Notes: generated by a model from the letters alone, not told the origin. Shown: positions 1 through 13,611, counted from the first letter of the stretch. The stretch is DNA of 64,000 nucleotides from Hirundichthys speculiger (GCA_018398805.1 JAGFBZ010000363.1:1178001-1242000), one strand, 5' to 3'. Numbers and translations: made by a program.

Positions 1-3000
1 TAATGACCATGTGTGACCTGTGAATGTGGTCTGATGCAATGAATCTAACTGTCATTTCCGTTCCCTCTGAAGGCTGATTAGTGGGTTGCCGCCTTCACGG
101 TACTGCAGACAAACATGCTTCAGTTCACCAGTGCACCTGTTCTTGTATGGCTACTGCCTCACGCTGCTGTTTGGAGACAACAGTGGGGGTGCAAGGGGGA
201 ACTGGGGGTGAGTGGGGTTAAAAAGGATTCCATCAGTAATCCAAACAACCTCTGGTGTCATGACAATTCCCTAACATGTGGCAACATTAAAACTATGGAA
301 AGCACCAACAGCTGAGCTTCATGTGTTCCGTTACTTTTTTTTTCAGTCCCATCTATGAGGAATCATTTGCTTCACTTGGATGACTTCAAGCTGGTAAGAG
401 GATTCAGATGGTTTCTCTTTACCAGTTGCTCAACGGCTTGCATCTAATTGAGGGTCCTGTTTCGCAGAGTAAGCACACTAAAGGTGGCTTCCATGTTTTG
501 AATCCCAAGCATTTCTCACGACGAACTGACCTCCCCACAATTCACCTAGGTATTCAACTGTTGGCAAATAGGAATACGCAGGGAATAAACTGGAAACGGA
601 GACAAATTTAAAAGACTTGTCACACATTCCAACAGATGCCTCAAGGTCAGCGGAAATGACATGCTGAGCCGTCAGTCAGTTGCCTATCAATGAGTGTGTG
701 TGTGTGTGTGTGTGTGGACGCGCTTGGGGAGAAGTGGAGCCACAGATAGCATTTAATTGAAAGTTGAAGTTATCAGATAGCCTGCGACTCCACTGTCAGT
801 CAAGATGCAGTCACCACAGTGATGCTTCAGTGTTCTGCACCATCGATGACATCAGAAAATGGCTGGCTTAAGAATGGTAAGGGGGCAGATGGACAGATAT
901 ACGGACAGACAGAATAACAGAGCTATAGGTATACCCACAAATTGATGTGGGAGAAGCATTTAAGAGAAACTGAGCAGAAACATGCTTGAAAGACAAGTTA
1001 TTGTGATAGCACTGACATACTGTACAAAATTCAGACACCAGCACAGCCTACTGATCTACTGGTGACCTGACACCAATGAGGGGAGAAAAAAAAAACTAAA
1101 CTTAAAAAAAAAGGGTCTATAATTCGCTGCATTCTTAGAAGAATCTACAATTCTGTCAGCATGGTGGGGGAGGGTCGAAGAAACAGTCACAGACTGACAA
1201 AATGTGAATATTTGCCCCATTTAGGAGTTGACATATGGGGAAAGAAAGTGTCATTTCTCCCACCCACTTTACTATTTCTTTTCTCCATTTTCCTCTCAAT
1301 TCTACATAATTCCCATCCACAACTAAATACTCATCTTTATCCTGCTTGCAAACATAAAGCAGATATGGACATAATGTGGATCACTCTGTTCTGAAAACAT
1401 TTCTCAAACCATAAGGCACAGCAAGCTTTTCTCTTTGAGAAAGTCAGCTAAACATAATCATCTTACCTGCCACTGTCTGTTTTCAAATAATTAAACTTCA
1501 AATTTTACTCCTTTTCTGTCACCGCACAAGTTTAAAATTCAAAAAGGACAGTTTGGGGAGTTGTAAGAACAAAGTGTGTTTTATTAAACCAGTTTAAAAG
1601 ATTTTGCACATAAACCCAGTTTCAGGAGGAATGGGGCTTAAAAGGTTATTTTATTTCATTTTGTCTTACATCTGATTTCTACACACACCTTTTGTCCAGC
1701 TTTTACCACTTTACCTTGCAATTTAATGACTCCACCTGGTGAAATCGTTATTAATATATGTACTAAAAATAGAAAAATGGCTATTTGAAATCTGTGCCAC
1801 TCCGTTAAATTTTTATGTGTCTTTTACTGTGCGTGTGTCCCTAAAAAGGTCATCCAAAGTCTTTTTTGCCACCCGGGGCAAACCTAATTAATTCAGTAGC
1901 TTTTTTTGACAGCTCGTAAACACAATGTAGAGTTACAGTCATGCTCTGAACAAAGTAGCAGAGCACAGCAAGCAAAGGGAACACAAGGGTCATCTGAGGA
2001 TGCCACAGCTCCCTCTCTGTGTGCCTGCAGTGTGAGATTCTTTCCAGCAGTGTCGATGCAGTGATGGGTGGCATGCGCTGTTCCACACATTGTCACACAC
2101 CCTACCTCACTTTTCTAAAACGGAAGCCCATTTACAGGGATATCATAAAACCGGCCACACAAAGACACGGATGCGCACAAACCCAACACAAGACTTGAGA
2201 GTAAGAGGAGGGCCTTAAAATGTTTAAATGGCGCAATCTGAGCAAAACATGATTTCGCTTAGTCAGCCACAGGATCAGGCATGCCCTTTCAGAAAACCAG
2301 ACGTCAATTAACTGACAAGTCAATCAGCAACTTTAAGTATGATCACGCTGCTTCCCCTTGCAGGGTAAATGTTGTTTCGGCATATTATTTCATGGCTATA
2401 AACAACTGAGTGGCATCTAAAAGTATATGGTTGCACAGGATAAACAAAAATTACCTTTAATACCATACCTTTCAGACCTTTGAAGAAGTACAACAGTTAC
2501 CACCCAAAAGCAGCGTCAAATTAAAAACACCACAGTAGAAGCTCAAAGGGGAACAGCCGTAAAATATGATAGGCGAAAGACCAGATGTGGTTGATTGATT
2601 GAGCCCGAGCTCAGATGCTGCATCTGGTCTGGGGGTGAGCTGGAGCTAAGCTGATTCCAGCCAGTCCTCGCCGTCCTTTATCAATTCTCTCAGGGGGAAA
2701 ATGCAATCCATGCTTGGCTGAGCCTTTCCCTGCTCTACAGTGTCTCTTATCCTTTGTCACCTCCCTCCATTCATTTCCTTACTGCAAACCGCTGGGATTA
2801 TGAGGAGAAACGTTGCTCCACAAGACGTGACACAATCGTTCATGTGCAGGTCGAAGAACAGGAACGCGGCTGACTGGTCGAAGCCTTACATGTTACAAGG
2901 TCTTACACACAGTAGACACAAACCCACTTATCATTCTGCAGACAAGTGTTGTATTGACCCTCCTCCTCGGCATTGCTACCATCGTTCATATCTTTGTGAC

Positions 3001-3634
3001 CACAGCAATACTGTCACAGCGTTGCATCATTTTCCAACTACATGCAAAATGTTTGCTTCTATCGCTAAAAACTTATAACCAAATGCTCTAACTGAGTAAC
3101 ATTCAATTTAGAAAAATGTCTTTAATCATCCATAACTTCTCAAAAAAAAATAAAAAAAAATAAGAGAAAAATGATGGGAGCATGAGGAAAGCAGTAAAGA
3201 GAGAACAAGAACGTACACCAGAGACTATGTATGCCTTCTAGGCACTGATTGATGAAATATCAACAACTGTCGCTTCAGTGATGAAGGATGTCACATAGGA
3301 CCCATGGCCCAAGGGAAGAAGACCAACTGTGTGTGCCATGTCTCTGTCTATGGATAATTTTAGGCCCACGTACGCGTCTGTGTGTCTAACAAGTGAGATG
3401 CTTGCTCTGCGATACCACTACCACTGCAGCACTGTTACAAATTGATAGTCAATATAATAATCTTTAGTTGGAGCCCAGCAATATGCCATAAATACATTCA
3501 TACTGCACAACTGATGTTAAGAAACTCACAATTGTTCATTTATTAAAGTTGTTTTGGGACACTAACTGACTGGTTGCCATTTCAGCATTATCAGTAATGC
3601 TATGCAGCTGCCACAAAGACGGTTGTGCACTTAC
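1..3634 (-). other. qkia: qkia intron 2 (partial, runs off the left edge)
   Basis: This is the sequence downstream of the exon 2 donor (GTAAGT read on the minus strand, starting at 3634) to the window edge. I looked for the next quaking exon, which encodes the start of the KH domain with a GRILGPRG-type motif, and did not see it on the minus strand, so intron 2 is at least 3.6 kb. Apart from a GT microsatellite and A-rich runs near 1085-1115 and 3140-3165 I recognise nothing. The stretch around 2585-2720 is more GC-balanced than its flanks but has no coding signature. Confidence 0.75.
693..716. repeat. (GT)n microsatellite
   Basis: About 12 uninterrupted GT units inside qkia intron 2. Such tracts are abundant in fish introns; no function is implied. 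Confidence 0.95.
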
Positions 3635-3777
3635 ATCTGGGTACTCTTTGACAGGCACAAACAGTTTTTCCTGGAGATGAATGATGGGGCCGACAGGTTC
3701 AGGCAGCTCCAAAGGGTGTCTGTCCACAAGGCCATTCACTGTGTCGCTATACATATCTTTACGCACTCTGTTGATCT
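3635..3777 (-). CDS. qkia: quaking RNA-binding protein, coding exon 2
   Basis: This exon encodes the C-terminal half of the QUA1 region and the linker to the KH domain of the STAR protein Quaking. Read on the minus strand it is preceded by a pyrimidine/CAG acceptor (tttcag, AG at 3778-3779) and followed by a consensus GTAAGT donor at 3634. It is 143 nt: two bases that complete a Glu codon begun in exon 1, then 47 codons ending in the conserved VPVKEYPD. Key matches are INRVRKDMY and [10 protein letters not shown]...[14 protein letters not shown]. The INRVRKDMY and [16 protein letters not shown] wording is, from memory, that of fish quaking-A rather than quaking-B or mammalian QKI, which have SRVRKDMYNDTLNGS and ELPDAVGP. 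The phase fits exon 1 exactly. The following exon should start with a Tyr/Phe-Asn-Phe-Val-Gly stretch and is outside the window. Identity as quaking is near certain; the paralogue letter is slightly less so. Confidence 0.95.
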
Positions 3778-6700
3778 CTGAAACAAACAAACAAAAATAC
3801 ATAAACTGTGGTTAATAAGAAAACAACAGCATAGAAAGACATATCTTTGTTTTTATTACAAGATAAATCACTGACAGATAAATTTGAATTTATGTGCAAA
3901 AATGGAAAGTACCACAGAAATCTTAGGGGGAAAAAAAAACACTAAAAATGAATATTTATAACTTTATCACCACATTAGGTTTTGTTCGTTTGATATGAAA
4001 TACAATTGCATAAGCTGTCAATGTGAAAACATGGAATCAATAACGTTTCACACTGAGACAGTTTTTGTGCGCAAGCTGTTTTAGATGCTACGGGCAAAAG
4101 TGAAAAGCTGCTCTAATAATGGGTTAAGTCCACTGGCTTGTCTTTCTCCCACCTCAGCGGCTGCCTGTCTGGACAGCAACCTGTACCAGACGCAGAGAAA
4201 AAGGCCAAACAAATGCTGAGGCTTAGTACATGCTTCCTTCACAGCTGATCCCTCTGTCAGATAAAACCAATGGAGCTCCAAATCTTTTCTACGCATTTAC
4301 CCCACTTTCTCCTCATGTGAAACTGTTTTTCTAGACCAGGTGAACGCTTGGGAGTGTGGGCTGAGGAAAAACAGTCACTCATGCCACCAAACCTGCGTGT
4401 ACGTGCATATGTCGCAGTTGGATGAAGAATGCAGGCAGCAGTGCCTGACAACAACCATTACAAGCCAGCCCACTCAGGTTCTTTTGCTTCCCAAGCTGCC
4501 ATTACTGTACGATTATACCCTGACTGAACTGAAAGGGACCAGAGAATGTGATAAACAAAGAGGCATCTACAGAGAAAAGTGTGATTGTGAAATAGAGATA
4601 AAAACTGGTGGAACTGGTGAGACTTGATGATGGGTAGATCGCAGGCAAATATCTGGAATACATCTGCGCTGACAGCACCAGCTGAAGACTGAAGAGTCTT
4701 AAACTCTGAAATGGTTCTTGTTTGTACTATTCCAGAGCAACTCCTTCCCAAACCCCGAGACCTCACTGCTCTGTGGCCAACAGACACTCCCGGTACTTCC
4801 CAAAGATGAATCCATCCTTCTGGTATCTAACCCAGAGAACACATTACATCAGCCCTAACTGCTACAGAGGCCAGGCCACATCTTGGATTTGACTATTAAG
4901 ACACAGCAGAGCGGCTTGGCAGTGACACATCACACAGGGAGGAGATGAGGAAAATCTTACGCATAATAATAAAGTACTGGGAAGAACAACATAGTTAACT
5001 CTAAACACTTGATTTGTCTTTCAAACACAGATTTGCAAGCTTCATAAAGCAAAACACTGGCTGGTTAAAAACGTAAATCATTAATTCTCTGGAAAAAGCG
5101 CAGGGCAAAAATAAATACAGCCGTGCATTATAAACTCAGTCCAATGCATCCAAGAGCATTTAGTTTTCAAATCTAAAGAGAAAACAAAAGGACGTTTTCA
5201 CATTTGCAACCTAACAAGCTGCTGCACTCCTTCCTTCTAATTTCTATTTCCTTGAGCTGAAATGCCACATTAACATATCGGGGGCTGAGCTGGGCCATCA
5301 AGGGAGACGTGCAGCATTTGGCAACCTCTAATTTCAGTACAGCAACTCTTTTCTGAAGTCTTGCATTCGCCTAAAAATTACCCCCTGCCTAACACAAACG
5401 ACAAATTCATTTATCTATCTGTCCACCCCAGTAGAAAAAGGCTGATGAGTCTGGATGTGTGTGTTTGTGTAACACTGTAGGTGCATTTTAACAGACAGCT
5501 TGTGGAACTTAAATGGCCTTGGGCTTTTTTTTTTTTTTTTTCCTCAAAGAATTAAAATACTATTTTAGCCCTGGGCCTTTTGCATTTCCAATGAGGTCTA
5601 AAGTACAATGTAAATGAAATCAGTTGAAGCATGTCACTCTTCAGCGACTCTGCTAGCTGTAGTCTGAGGGCTCCTGCATTTGTCAGAGGTCAACAAAGCC
5701 ATTAAACCAGGAAGCATGCTGGTGTTGTATTAATGCAAAATCTATTAATGTTAGATATGCGAAGGTTGTTTCAAACGTATGGCCACCAACGAGTGAAGAT
5801 AAGACATAAAAGGCTTTATGTTCTCTGAATGGAAAAGGTCCCTGAAAGTTTCTTGAAAAGGGTTCCTGCAGTCGACAGGTAACTTTTATTAAGTTGAGGG
5901 TGGAAAACTGCCACAACTGAGGAAATGATAAACAAAGGAGGAGCAAAACAAAAAACAATGAATTTAGCCAGAGATGGGTTGATTAGTGGCAAAAACTAAT
6001 TAAAACAACAGTTTCAAAGCATTAACTAAGACTCCACTCTTCAGCCACATGGAAAGAAAAGAAATTAAACAACAAAACAAAAGAAATATCTGAAAATAAA
6101 TTAAAATATGTTTGTTAAGTCTTTCACAAAGACATTTATCAGGAAGCAAACATTGTAACCTCAACTCTAAACAGAGTGCGGATGGATTTCTCTTTCCCTC
6201 ATGCTGCTACTTTCTGCCTTAAAACATTTCTCATTTTTATCCTGTTTCTTTCTGTTTCTCAATTTCTAACTCTTCATGTCAAACCTGAAGAAAAGGAATG
6301 TTCCAGACATAGCAAAGCATTATCTGCCCTTTGTCTAGTTGGAAAAAAAAGACAAGAAAAAAAAAGACCTCCAGTCATTCCTCTGTGATCTTAGCCATCA
6401 GGTGAGACGAGTACCCAAAGGGAAGTGTCTGGGAGAGGAAAATGACAGGTGGCGAGGACCTCGGTTCTGACTGATGGATACGTGCAAAGTTTCTTTCTTC
6501 ACCCCGAAAAACTTAGTTGGAAGAGAAAGAAAAACCTTTAAGTTCAGCACACTAGCTTTAATTGCACCATTTAATCATTTCTCACAGTCTAAAATACAGT
6601 GTTTGGAAGTTCAGCTGTCGTTATTTGACCAAAGTAAAGTACTATGTTACGCAAATATCTTTTACCAAGTGAGTTTATAATGGTCCAACTTCTTTAAGAC

Positions 6701-8107
6701 TCAACAAATGTAAACAAAGCCATCCCAAACTTTCAGTACAGAGGGAGACGGAAGAAAAAGTGCCAGAGTAAAATTAAAAGCAGTGAACAGGTCCAGGAGG
6801 AGATAGTGTAATCAGGTTTAAGACAGCTGAGCATCATTCAACAAGACCTGCTCCATAAGAGAATGGGAGCAAGTCTATTAAGAGGCCAAAAATAGACAGG
6901 CTCCATAACTGCTTTGTCCTCACCATCTAACTCAAAATGTCCTCTGACCATCTATAGCACTTCTGTCTGTGTGTGAAAGAAAGACAAAACAGAGGAAACA
7001 AAGAACAGTAATGGTCGAGCTATCTGTGTGATACCTGGTATTACTCTGATAATCAGTTTCAGAAGCCAAATATTGAGTTTAAGTCTAATCTTAAAAATGG
7101 AATGACTGAAAGATAAAAATCAAACACTTGTGGTTTTCAAAACCGTTCTATGCTTTGGGATGTATTTTCAATTCATGGTGGGAAGAGGATATCTACGGAG
7201 ACGAGGTAAATATAGAAAGATGGGGCCGATATAGAAATAATGTGGTGCCAACTGGAAAACTACAGCAATCAGACACACCTCGATGTGCCAGTGGTGAGCG
7301 AAACAAGACTCGGGGGAAGAACAAGCTTTTTCACTTTGAAGCCTCTCCACATGGGCAATCACAAAGTCTGGTTACCGGTCGCAAGCGAAAGAATTTGGGT
7401 GTTTAATGCATCCTTGGCATTTATTCACAGCACAGGCGACTTTATCCAAGATGACACTTTACCTCAACAGTTTAGGGCTTTGGCAGGCAACGCATATGAA
7501 AGATGGGCTGTTCTTTTAAAGCGGAGGCCACAAGCATACTGTGCATAGATGGAGCGACTGAGCCATGAAAACGTATGCATTTCTGAGTCTTATCGTCAAC
7601 TCACAGCTTGTCTCTTACCCCCCTCCCACCCCCTTTCTTTAAAGAAAAAAAAAGTTTCCTCATTGTAACGTATTATTCTCTCTTTTTAAATCTTTGATTT
7701 AAAAGTAGAACTGAGCTGCACACTTCTTTGATGCTCCTGCATAAACTATTCCTGTGACGCTAATAACAGGAATATGCTGTTCTATCAGTACTGTTATTAC
7801 CCGAAAGAAAAACAAACAGGTTTACTTTTGAAATATCATGAACTGAAAGATTTTACTTGAAAGCACTAACAATTGTTAACTTAAATGCCAAAAACCTACA
7901 TGATAAGTATTTTACTTGCCATTCTTTACAGCCTGTCGGATTCAAAATGTCAAATGATAAAGTGGATTAGAGATTCTAGCAAATCAGCTGCACTTACAAC
8001 TAAAATGCCAAATCAGAATTGGACAAGGACATTTCAGTCAGTGCATCTTTACAATGGACAGTAGGAATGTAAAGTACACTCAAACAATTTATGAACTCAT
8101 GACCCAT

Positions 8108-8154
8108 GTTAACTCATTGGCTGCCACTGATGCAATGGCAGCCAATGAGTTAAC
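8108..8154. repeat. Perfect 19-bp inverted repeat (hairpin)
   Basis: A 19-base arm starting GTTAACTCATTGG is followed by a 9-base loop and the exact reverse complement of the arm, with no mismatch. The arm wording resembles a motif I associate with dispersed repeats in fish genomes, so a MITE remnant is the likeliest source. A small structured RNA cannot be excluded from sequence alone, but the stem is shorter than a normal pre-miRNA and the loop is small. Confidence 0.9.
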
Positions 8155-10107
8155 TATTATTTTTAAACACACTGAGACGAGAGTCATTTTGCCTCTTGCT
8201 GCTTACTTACAAGCAGCGTTGCCAGACATCGGGTGTCTTGCTTGTTGTCGTGTGATGCTGGTGATGCAACAGAGGGCTTGCCGTACCCAGCTACGCTAAC
8301 CATCTCGTACCATCTTCAATGGTCCTCTGTGCTACTGGTGACTTGCCGGTGTATGGTGTGATAAATAACTTTCATAGCAGCATGGAGGCCACAACAGACA
8401 TAACCGCTGACCAGTCGAGAAAAATCAAACCACCAATCAACCAACCAATGATCGACATATCAGTCAACTACCAAAATAATTATAAGCTGATGCCTGACTT
8501 TGTATTTTCTAATCTTATGAACCCATAATTCTATGTAGGCATTTTTGTTTAGAGGTCCTTTGCTCATCTGCAATATAAAAAAAGCAACCTTCTTCCAAAA
8601 AAAAAGACTAATTTTACAAGATAAAGCACTCAAAGCTGAAGCACACAATTAATTTTGGCTGAACCTTTGACACAGACCATGAAGTGAGGCTCTTGTCACT
8701 TATGCTTACAGAGGAATCACTTTAAAACAGGGATCAGTTCAGAAGCACTGTGGACAGCAGGAAAACATAACAGTGGTGATGTCTTCACTGCACATGTGCA
8801 AATGTTGTGGGAGAATCTTTTTTTGTTCCCTACCCACACGTTCTGTGTTTCTCAGATGTTTAATTCAGAAAAAATGTTGAAAGCAATATTTTAATTCAAC
8901 TTTAGTGACTGATCCACACAGCTGCTTAACCTTGACATGATGTGGATAAAAAGCACAGACCCTCACAGGCTGAGGGGTCTAAATAGCTCTAGAAAAAAAA
9001 TGACAGCGCCGTTTGCCGCCAGAGGGAGAAATTTATGTGGTGTGTCAGGGATTTTCGTAAGTCAGGCTGAGTAGAAAGCTCCAGCGTCAGGTCTTTAAGT
9101 AGATGGGCCACTAAATAAAGGACCGACATAACAAGGCTGCTGGATTCTCTCCTGCCTGAGCCAGGTAAGTGGGGGGAAAAAAAAATGAATAATGTAACAT
9201 AGAAAAAAATAAATGACGACACACGTGCATTAGCAGCAAGCCAAGACACAAGGGAGCAACTCTTTCATCCAAATTGGTGATGGGCGATGCTTTCTATGCT
9301 AGGGGAAAGAAAATGCTTACACACAATAACAGAATGTGTCTGAAGCATATACTACAGCTGGGAAAGTGGGGAAAAAAAAAGAAAATCCGGAAATGCTGGG
9401 TTCACGTCTACATATGCATGTTTATATCCGACTCCAGTAGCTCCATGAAAACAGCACGTTCTGCTCTCTGATCATCAATAATGAGCTGCAGCTGCCTGAA
9501 AACGCAACCGTAGACAACTCTCAGGCTATCCGAGGTATAGTCCTGCACAGGACTGCGTGCCCTGACACAAACTTTCCCACATACAGTACATATCAAAACA
9601 CAGATGCAACTAAACATTAAAAACACCCACACACGAGCTAATGAGCCTGTGTGTTTTGTAGGCAAGGCTCCCCTGAGAGTGAACCCACAGAAATAACACT
9701 CCACAAGGAAGCAGGAGGAAAACTGCTGCAGAGAAAAATCTGCTAAACAAATACATCAGGAAACAAGAAGGAAATAATGCTATGCTGGTCCTCTGGCTTA
9801 CTAGCCTTAGTAACCATTGCTTCATATTTAGTCTACAGACAAAGAGACATCAAATACACAGATAGAAACAAACTGTTGTTCTGGATTATTGTCAATATCA
9901 CGCCCCCGTTGAGATCTTACTGATCTACCTTTTTTAAGAAAACAAAGAAAAGGAGACATAAGCACTATAAAATTAACATGTTTAGATTACCTTTAATGTC
10001 ACACTAAAATGAACCCGTGTCAATATTGTAACAAAGATTTTTGCATCATCTGTTAAAAGTAAAGTTGGTTTAAACCAAGAGTTCCTATGAGGTCCTTTCC
10101 TGCATAG

Positions 10108-11758
10108 TAGAGATCGACCGATTATTGGTCCGGCCGATTATCGGCGGCCGATATTTGGAAATCTGACATATATCGGCATCTGCCTTTTTTAAATCTGACC
10201 AGCTGATATGAAGAAATCAATTTAAAACTGGGTTTTTTCGGCTCAGATGCAGCCGTGCCTCTCTCTCCTGCCTGCTGTCTCCTGCACTATTCACCCTGTC
10301 CTCTGATTGGTTAAGCGGCAGAGGCAGAGCCTCCAAAGAAGAAGCTGTCCTCACACACACTGGAGAGTGAGAGGAAAAGTTTTCTTGTGTGAGAAGCTGC
10401 CGACAGAAAACACGTGTGAAAGGTAAATGCAGAAAGCTCTTCCGAAATTGTAATAAACATCCCAGTACTCTGCATCTCACAACTACTACTAACGTTACAG
10501 TGAGCAGCAGAATAACGTAAGAGCAGAGTAAACCCTAGCGGCAGCTCTGCTAACTCGTATTACGTCCCAACATGTCTGTGAATTATTTAAAAGAAGACTG
10601 CTGATAATATTGACATGGAAACAGTCTGTGATAGAAAAGCATGTGTATTTGTGATTAAGAGAGAGTGCATAAAAAAACTAAGTTCACTTGTTTTAGGGAG
10701 CGCTAAGGTGGAGGCTGCTTAGCTTTTACCATAAAATTAGTTTGTCGATCTGGCTCTAAACGCTCTGCAGACTATGTATTAGCAATGGGGAAAATACACC
10801 GTACTTTCCGGACAGTAAGCCGTTACTTTTTCTCACGCTTTGAACCCTACAGCTTATACAACGATGTGGCTAATGTATAGATTTCTACGGGCCAGCTTGA
10901 TGCCGTCAATATGTTTATCCTCATCAGAAGGACATTACCGAACCGGTTACAGTGGACCAATGAAACTGTTCGAATTAAATCAAACGCACTCACACTAAAT
11001 TCTTCAGATCAGTCATTTTGTGCTACATGCACACACCCTCATCATGGAAAACACACAAAGGAATGCATATGATTTAGCTTTTAAGTTAAAGGCAATCGAT
11101 CTGTCAGTCAAAGAAGTAAACAGAGCTACTGCGAATATTTGGATCCTTATATTCAGGTGCGTTCAATAGGAAATCACGGTATGTAATGTGGAGAATAGTA
11201 TGTAGTTAAAGACACGTGAAAAACTCTACAACTCATGACTACTAACGTTGCTATGAGCTTTCTGGTCCTATGACTTGAAAATGAACGGGAAATGAGAGAG
11301 TAAAATTCAGAAATGATTTATCTGAACAAAGTGGTGGAACATTTTAAATACTGTTTGAGCTCATTAAAACCCTAAAGGCTGTTTGTGTCCTGACAGGAGT
11401 TTAATTGCACTCGTAGTAACTATTATACTTTTTTATGTAGCCTTTGTCATATTAATCATTAATAATGTAGCAACACAGTTTTGAATGACAGGGTACTTGT
11501 TGAAACAGATGTTTCTGTGTCTAGGAAATTCAGGCATTTCTGGAGCTATTATTTTCTATTTGTGTGATTCAATAAACATGCTTTAGGCATTTCAATGTTT
11601 CAAAGTTCAGTGTTTGCTTTTTTAAAAATTTGTATGCCAATTTTTACACTTTTACTGCAAATGAATATTGGCTACAAATATCGGTTATCGGCCTCCTCTA
11701 ACTGCTAATAATCAGTATTGTATCGGCCCTGTAAAAAACCCATATCGGTCTATCTCTA
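10108..11758. mobile_element. Non-autonomous hAT-type DNA transposon with 8-bp target duplication
   Basis: The two ends are inverted: the left begins TAGAGATCGACCGAT and the right ends ATCGGTCTATCTCTA. Both ends contain many copies of CCGATAT/ATCGGCC-type words. The element is flanked by a perfect 8-bp direct repeat, CTGCATAG, at 10100-10107 and 11759-11766. An 8-bp duplication and TAGAG-type termini are hallmarks of the hAT superfamily. At 1651 bp it is too short for a hAT transposase and I find no such reading frame, so it must have moved by transposase supplied in trans. It sits in qkia intron 1 and carries a fragment of a second transposon inside (10796-11169). The intact duplication suggests a relatively young insertion. 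Confidence 0.85.
10796..11169 (+). mobile_element. Pogo-like transposon 5' fragment nested in the hAT element
   Basis: The stretch opens with CACCGTACTTTCCGGACAGT, resembling the terminal sequence of a widespread fish DNA transposon family whose ends read like TACCGTATTTTCCGGACTAT. From 11044 to 11169 a short frame begins MENTQRNAYDLAFKLKAIDL, which looks like the start of a Psq-type helix-turn-helix as found at the N terminus of pogo/Tigger transposases. The frame stops after 41 residues (TAG 11167-11169), so only the first part of the DNA-binding domain remains and the catalytic part is absent. Class assignment is from recollection of the family and is moderate. Confidence 0.55.
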
Positions 11759-12689
11759 CTGCATAGGTGTTAATCAAAACTTTTAATACCAACAAATACT
11801 GACAATACATAAGTCAGTAGTCTTTCACATCAAATAATGTATAGTAATTCCAGAAACAGAGAAGTTTGAGTTTGTACCACTTCTATTCTGGCTGAAGAAT
11901 GTGAATGCTAAAACGAGGACATGTAGGCGTGGGGATGGGCAAGAACAGCAATCAGCAAAGCCATTTATCATAATCGGTGGCAAGTGCAATGTTTTCTGGA
12001 GCTGTCACTGTGATTGTACGCAGCACAAGGAAGAAGTGCCAGGCTGAAAGGAGCTTTCTGTGGCTGCTGGCAGGAAAGGAGACAGGGTGCTATAAAAAAT
12101 ATGTCATAGCATGTCAGCTTGGTGATTAGACAAGGTAAACAGATGATATAGACAAGGACAGGACAATCGACAAGGCAGAGATGAAGGGAGGCTAGAGAGA
12201 AGCCAAAACAAAGATAAAAGACATTAAAAGCACTGGAAATGTTTCAGCCTCATCTGTTTAGACTCTCATTCATGTAATACATTCACACAGGCATCTAATT
12301 ACAAAAACGGGGTAACTGAGGAGAATTCAACGTTGTTTATAAATGCTTTGAAAAATGTGTAATTTGTAAAATTGGAACTAATTTAATGGTAGTTTGATTC
12401 AATTACTGATTTGATTTATGTTTTTGTTCAGACATTTTTTTCTCTCTGGACATGACATATTTCTGAAGTCAAGTAACTAAACTTAAAAAGCAGTATAATT
12501 TTGTTTGACAAAGATGCTTGTTATCTCGTCGGCCAGATTCAACGTAACGAAGTGCTTTAACAAAGATTTCTTCTCCTCACTTGCACCACTATCCCATTCC
12601 AACACCCAGCTCAAACGTAAAATGAGTACTTCAGACAGTTTCTGCAGAGCTATTAGTATCTCGGTCTAAAATTAGAAAAAGGGATCATC

Positions 12690-12960
12690 TCGTTTGATGA
12701 TGTGGAACTGCTTTATGGGGCTGTCTGCTGGTGGGGGGGGGGCAGGCTGGCAGCTCAATGAGCCATTGGGAGTGCCAGCTTTGTGCACTCAGTGGGGTCT
12801 GCCACAGAATGAGGTGAAACAGCCAGGAAGGGCTGGCTCAATCAGACCATAATGGTTTACTCTTAATGGCTGCCGCAAGGGGTGAAAGTTTGCTACTCAC
12901 TGCGTTGGGGGGGCTTTTGTTCATGCAGAAGCGTGACCCATTCGCTTACATATTTACACT
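12690..12960. promoter_or_regulatory. Candidate conserved non-coding element in qkia intron 1
   Basis: A 270-base stretch that is GC-balanced and free of simple repeats, apart from short G runs, lies between AT-rich flanks. It has no open frame with coding character. Base composition and texture resemble vertebrate intronic enhancers, but this is inference; conservation cannot be judged from one sequence. Confidence 0.25.
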
Positions 12961-13198
12961 TGAAGGATGCACCTAAGTAGGAATATTTCCCACACGTACA
13001 AAATTTTCTTATAGAAAGTAAAAAGGGACGGGCAAACTAAGGGTTCCTTTCCAGAGAATTTTTATTATATTGTTAACTATTCCACAGTTAATTTGTTCTG
13101 AGGTACCACTTCCTTTCATCTCAGCTCATTACGTAGAGTAGCATAATGCACTAACTCAGCTGAAAACATACTCAAGCTAATTCAAAAACATAAAAGCA

Positions 13199-13199
<1 letters not shown>

Positions 13200-13230
<31 letters not shown>

Positions 13231-13239
13231 TTTTTTTTT
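13200..13239. repeat. (AT)n microsatellite followed by T run
   Basis: About 32 bases of near-perfect AT dinucleotide repeat run straight into a nine-T run, in qkia intron 1. Confidence 0.95.
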
Positions 13240-13611
13240 ACTGACATTTTAGCATCTGAGGAAGACCCATAAGTATAACTAGTTAAAGGAATTGTGATTT
13301 AATAGGTATTAAGAGAAAAGTTATTCAACAAAAACTATTTCCAAAATTTGAGAGGACATAAACAGAAAGAATTAAAAAAAACATAGGTGGGGCTATGGGA
13401 GGGAGGCAAGGGGGAACTATTAAGATTAAGAATGAATTCAAAAATGTACTTTTTTTTTTTTTTTCAATTTGGCAAAGGCAGCTCGCCATACTTGCTTCTT
13501 CAAACTTGTGTGCTGATGTTCAGCATCTTAAGGATCCACAGCACTAATCGTGACCTGGAGACATCCACAGATACACTAATACTCCTAGGAACAAGTAATC
13601 ACATTTTCCTT

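Noticed and set aside
58..315. Possible qkia exon 3
   Set aside because: The minus strand shows no KH-domain motif or suitable splice pair here.
7128..7548. Overlapping open frames on both strands
   Set aside because: Three frames overlap in one 400-base stretch with no motif in any. This is simple lack of stop codons rather than coding.
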